Source of the DNA: Nostoc cf. edaphicum LEGE 07299
Lineage (GTDB): Bacteria; Cyanobacteriota; Cyanobacteriia; Cyanobacteriales; Nostocaceae
NCBI RefSeq assembly: GCF_015207245.1
Contig: NZ_JADEXF010000046.1
Coordinates: 1 to 10,076, forward strand
Direction: 5' to 3'
DNA: 10,076 nt
The translations under genes were made by a program, and so were the position numbers. Below the pieces are notes generated by a model. That model did no database searches. It saw only the letters and a program-made list of their open reading frames with translations, and was not told the origin of the DNA. The number at the start of each line of letters is the position of its first letter. Within the stretch, counting starts at the first letter, position 1. Of the stretch, positions 7,839 through 10,076 are shown piece by piece.

Positions 7839-8587
7839 CCACAGCAAAGCTTTGATAGTTTTCGGAGATGTCTATTGTTCGTTAACGCAGCGAGTTTCTT
7901 TGTTTGTGCTGTAGTATTTGCGATCGCAGTTCCACGTTCACGCCATCAAGAGTTTAAGCATGAGAAGATCGATCCAATTGCCGGAATTCGGTTCATTCTC
8001 CAGCAGCGTCAACTAAGATCGCTCACCCTCAGCGGCATGGTACTCAATTTTGTGCTGCTGCCATTTCTCGGTCTCTTGCTTCCAGTGTTAGCCATCCAGA
8101 AATTTGCCAATCCTGCCCTACTGGGTCTTTGTTTAGCTGGATTGGGTATGGCAGCAACTCTGGGTGCTTTATCCTACGCAAGGTGACAAAACGATTTTCT
8201 CGTTCAGCCATTTATTACAGCGGTTTACTTCTCACTGCGATCGCCATTCTGCTGTGCGCCATCGTCGAAACTCCAACTGGGCTGATTCTAGCGGTTAGTT
8301 TTGGTGGTTTGCTATTAGGCGCAGGAAATCCTCTAGAACAGACGATTTTGCAAGAAGTGACACCCAGTCGAATAGCTGGACAGGTTTTTACATCACACAG
8401 CGCGATCGCTTTTAGCGCAGGAATTTTCGGGTTACCGATTGCGGGTGTAATCGCAGAATTAACCAGCGTCGAGTGGGTATTGAGCCTGAATGGGAGTTTG
8501 TTGGCGATCATAGCGGCGATCGGCTGGTACTTCATGCCACTATTGGATTGTATACGAGCTACAGGACACAACCGAAGATCATCTTGA
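7839..8587 (+). pseudogene. C-terminal half of an MFS exporter, truncated and frameshifted
   Basis: The open frame after TAG 7836 reads SFRRCLLFVNAASFFVCAVV, then RFILQQRQLRSLTLSGMVLN and further hydrophobic segments to GALSYAR, ending at TGA 8184-8186. The frame shifted by one continues VTKRFSRSAIYYSGLLLTAI and LLLGAGNPLEQTILQEVTPS to TGA 8585-8587. The hydrophilic-loop/hydrophobic-helix pattern and the FVNAASF and LGAGNPLEQTILQEVTP motifs fit the second half of an MFS_3-type (EntS-like) drug or siderophore exporter. About 250 of the usual ~400 residues remain, roughly transmembrane helices 6 to 12. The first half is missing and one base has been gained or lost near 8174-8184. Three HIP1 sites lie in it, so it is resident rather than recently foreign DNA. 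Substrate unknown. Confidence 0.75.
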
Positions 8588-8613
8588 TGCACTCAACAGG
8601 TGCTGAAAAGTAA

Positions 8614-8914
8614 AACACATGTAGTCATTCTCATGAAGCCCTGCTCGAACAAGGTTTACAAGCGTGCCATTGGGCTATTCGCCTGCCTTCTATTTGCGTC
8701 TTAACCCTTTCTTTTTGCCCCCCCGCAAGGTAGTAGGGTTGCCCAAGCGATGGGGAGCATTTTTGCAGTGATTGGTACTCCTGCCCGCTCGCCTAAACCT
8801 CGTGGAAAGTCTCCAGGCTGGAAACCAGGAAAACCACGACAACGTAGAATTCGCTATCCGATAGTCAAAAAAACTACAAATAAGCCCCGCAAAGAGCAAC
8901 CAAAATCTGCTTAG
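8614..8914 (+). pseudogene. Frameshifted C-terminal fragment of a DDE-type transposase
   Basis: Frame 1 from 8614 (after TAA 8611) reads HSHEALLEQGLQACHWAIRL and on to CPPAR, ending at TAG. From about 8726 the next frame reads QGSRVAQAMGSIFAVIGTPA, then PKPRGKSPGWKPGKPRQRRI and RYPIVKKTTNKPRKEQPKSA, ending at TAG 8912-8914. The RGKSPG...RYPIVKK tail resembles the C-termini of a large group of cyanobacterial DDE transposases, although I do not assign the IS family. The switch of frame coincides with a run of seven C at 8718-8724. Only about 100 C-terminal residues are present, and the catalytic core is gone. It abuts the end of the MFS remnant by 26 bp, which suggests the element replaced DNA here. 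Confidence 0.6.
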
Positions 8915-8952
8915 GGTTGTAGATTTTCATGTCTGAAGCCTGTTTCTTTTCA

Positions 8953-8977
8953 ACTCAGCTTTGCTGGGTCGTTTTTT
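8953..8977 (+). terminator. Rho-independent-type hairpin after the transposase fragment
   Basis: ACTCAGC (8953-8959), loop TTT, GCTGGGT (8963-8969) form a 7 bp stem with one G-T pair, followed by CG and six T at 8972-8977. It closes the decayed region before the next gene. Confidence 0.65.
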
Positions 8978-9120
8978 GTTGTTTAGTCTAAACTCCAGTA
9001 CCGAGGCACTATGCAGCTTTTATTTGACATTGGCAACCTCTTTTTAGAGCAGGAAACAAAGGTTAAGCATTAATATTAGTTATCCCAATGTTTCCTTCAC
9101 TGACACAGACATTTTAAATA

Positions 9121-10076
9121 ATGATGAAAAGGTTTGTAGAGTGGTGTGTTGAGTTTTCTTCTTGGTGGAATATCCGCCAAAGTAGAAAGTCTCTTTTGTT
9201 TATCGTTATGCTTACCTTGAGTGCGATCGCTACGATAATGTTGTCGTTCCCCTTGAACGCTCAAATTAATCTGCCGTCAACGCCAAAATCTGAGTTAAGG
9301 GGAGTGTGGTTAACAAATATTGATAGTGATGTGTTATTTGAGCGCGATCGCCTCAAAGGATCTTTGCAACGCCTTGATGAACTCAATTTTAACACGATAT
9401 ATCCGGCGGTTTGGAATTGGGGGTATACATTGTATCCTAGCAAAGTTGCCCAAAAAGTTATCGGGCGATCGCTCGATCCTACACCCGGACTCAAAGGGCG
9501 AGATATCCTCAAAGAAATTGTCGATGTGGGACATCAAAAAGGATTAACAGTGATTCCCTGGTTTGAATTTGGCTTCATGGCGCCAGCGGATTCTCTATTA
9601 GCTAAAAATCGTCCCCAATGGCTCACCAGTCGCAGTAATGGGACTCGGATTGTCAAAGAAGGGACACATAATCGCGTTTGGCTAAATCCCTTTCGCCCAG
9701 AAGTACAACAGTTTATCCAAGATTTAATCGTTGAAATTGTTAGAAACTACAATATTGATGGTATTCAATTTGATGACCATTTTGGCTTACCATCAGAATT
9801 AGGATACGATGCCTATACAGTGGCACTTTACAAAAAAGAACATCGTGGGAAAGCTCCCTCCAAAAACTTTAAAGATCCAGAATGGGTGCGTTGGAGAGCT
9901 AAGAAAATCACGGAGTTTATGAAACGGGTATTTACGGCCATTAAAGCCACTAAAAAAAATTGCCTGGTTTCCGTTGCTCCTAATCCTCAACGTTTTTCCT
10001 ACGATTTCTTTTTAGCAGACTGGCAGAAGTGGGAACGGATGGGAATTATTGAAGACTTAGTTTTGCAGATATATCG
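9121..10076 (+). CDS. Exported GHL10-type (DUF187) glycoside hydrolase-like protein, 5' part
   Basis: The frame from ATG 9121 (or ATG 9124) stays open to the window edge, 318 codons. The N-terminus has a basic stretch (RQSRK, about 39-43... by nucleotide 9175-9189), then a hydrophobic segment rich in L, I and A ending SFPLNAQ, which looks like a signal peptide cut after LNA. The mature part begins SELRGVWLTNIDSDVLFERD, the hallmark of this family. It continues with LNFNTIYPAVWNWG, LTVIPWFEFGFMAP, GTHNRVWLNPFRPEVQQFI and DGIQFDDHFGLP, where Asp218-Asp219 are probable catalytic-site acids of the TIM barrel. Members are thought to act on cell-envelope or extracellular polysaccharide. The substrate is unknown. 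No clear Shine-Dalgarno precedes either ATG, as is common in cyanobacteria. Three HIP1 sites occur in the visible part. Confidence 0.85.
   Translation, partial: MMKRFVEWCVEFSSWWNIRQSRKSLLFIVMLTLSAIATIMLSFPLNAQINLPSTPKSELRGVWLTNIDSDVLFERDRLKGSLQRLDELNFNTIYPAVWNWGYTLYPSKVAQKVIGRSLDPTPGLKGRDILKEIVDVGHQKGLTVIPWFEFGFMAPADSLLAKNRPQWLTSRSNGTRIVKEGTHNRVWLNPFRPEVQQFIQDLIVEIVRNYNIDGIQFDDHFGLPSELGYDAYTVALYKKEHRGKAPSKNFKDPEWVRWRAKKITEFMKRVFTAIKATKKNCLVSVAPNPQRFSYDFFLADWQKWERMGIIEDLVLQIY

Noticed and set aside
8215..8592. Minus-strand frame opposite the MFS remnant
   Set aside because: The plus strand shows recognisable transporter motifs in two frames. The minus frame shows none.
9024..9080. TTGACA at 9024 as a promoter of the GHL10 gene
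   Set aside because: No acceptable -10 hexamer lies 16-18 nt downstream, so a promoter cannot be supported from sequence alone.

Overview
The window looks like chromosomal DNA of a filamentous, probably heterocyst-forming, cyanobacterium (Nostoc/Anabaena type). The reasons are 11 copies of the cyanobacterial HIP1 octamer GCGATCGC, intergenic spaces packed with short palindromic repeats typical of Nostocales, and a vanadium-nitrogenase cluster of the Anabaena variabilis kind with vnfD and vnfG fused into one gene.

Layout. 1-646 is the 3' end of vnfDG: an 11-residue (33 bp) tandem-repeat linker followed by a complete VnfG-like delta domain. 1197-2582 is vnfK (beta subunit), 2776-4302 is vnfE and 4794-6137 is vnfN (the scaffold on which the cofactor is built). 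All four genes are on + and read as one operon, but the spaces are unusually large (550, 193, 491 bp) and each is invaded by repeats. The space before vnfN holds a 252 bp array of 21 bp units that is open in the vnfN frame, shows a coding-like substitution pattern and would encode repeated Cys-x-x-His heptads. It is cut off from an upstream ATG by one TAA.

Downstream, 6389-7159 is an intact ETHE1-type persulfide dioxygenase carrying two probable repeat-derived in-frame insertions. 7160-8914 is a graveyard: the 3' part of an IS5-like transposase interrupted by a perfect 18 bp palindrome, the C-terminal half of an MFS exporter with a frameshift, and a frameshifted transposase tail, closed by a hairpin terminator. 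9121 to the end is the 5' part of an exported GHL10-type glycoside hydrolase-like protein.

How the genes work together: VnfDG and VnfK form the VFe protein (alpha, delta and beta subunits), and VnfE and VnfN assemble its FeV cofactor. VnfH and the N-terminal VnfD portion lie outside the window. The persulfide dioxygenase may share a neighbourhood with the cluster rather than a function. Product names rest on sequence motifs recalled from family members. No database search was possible.
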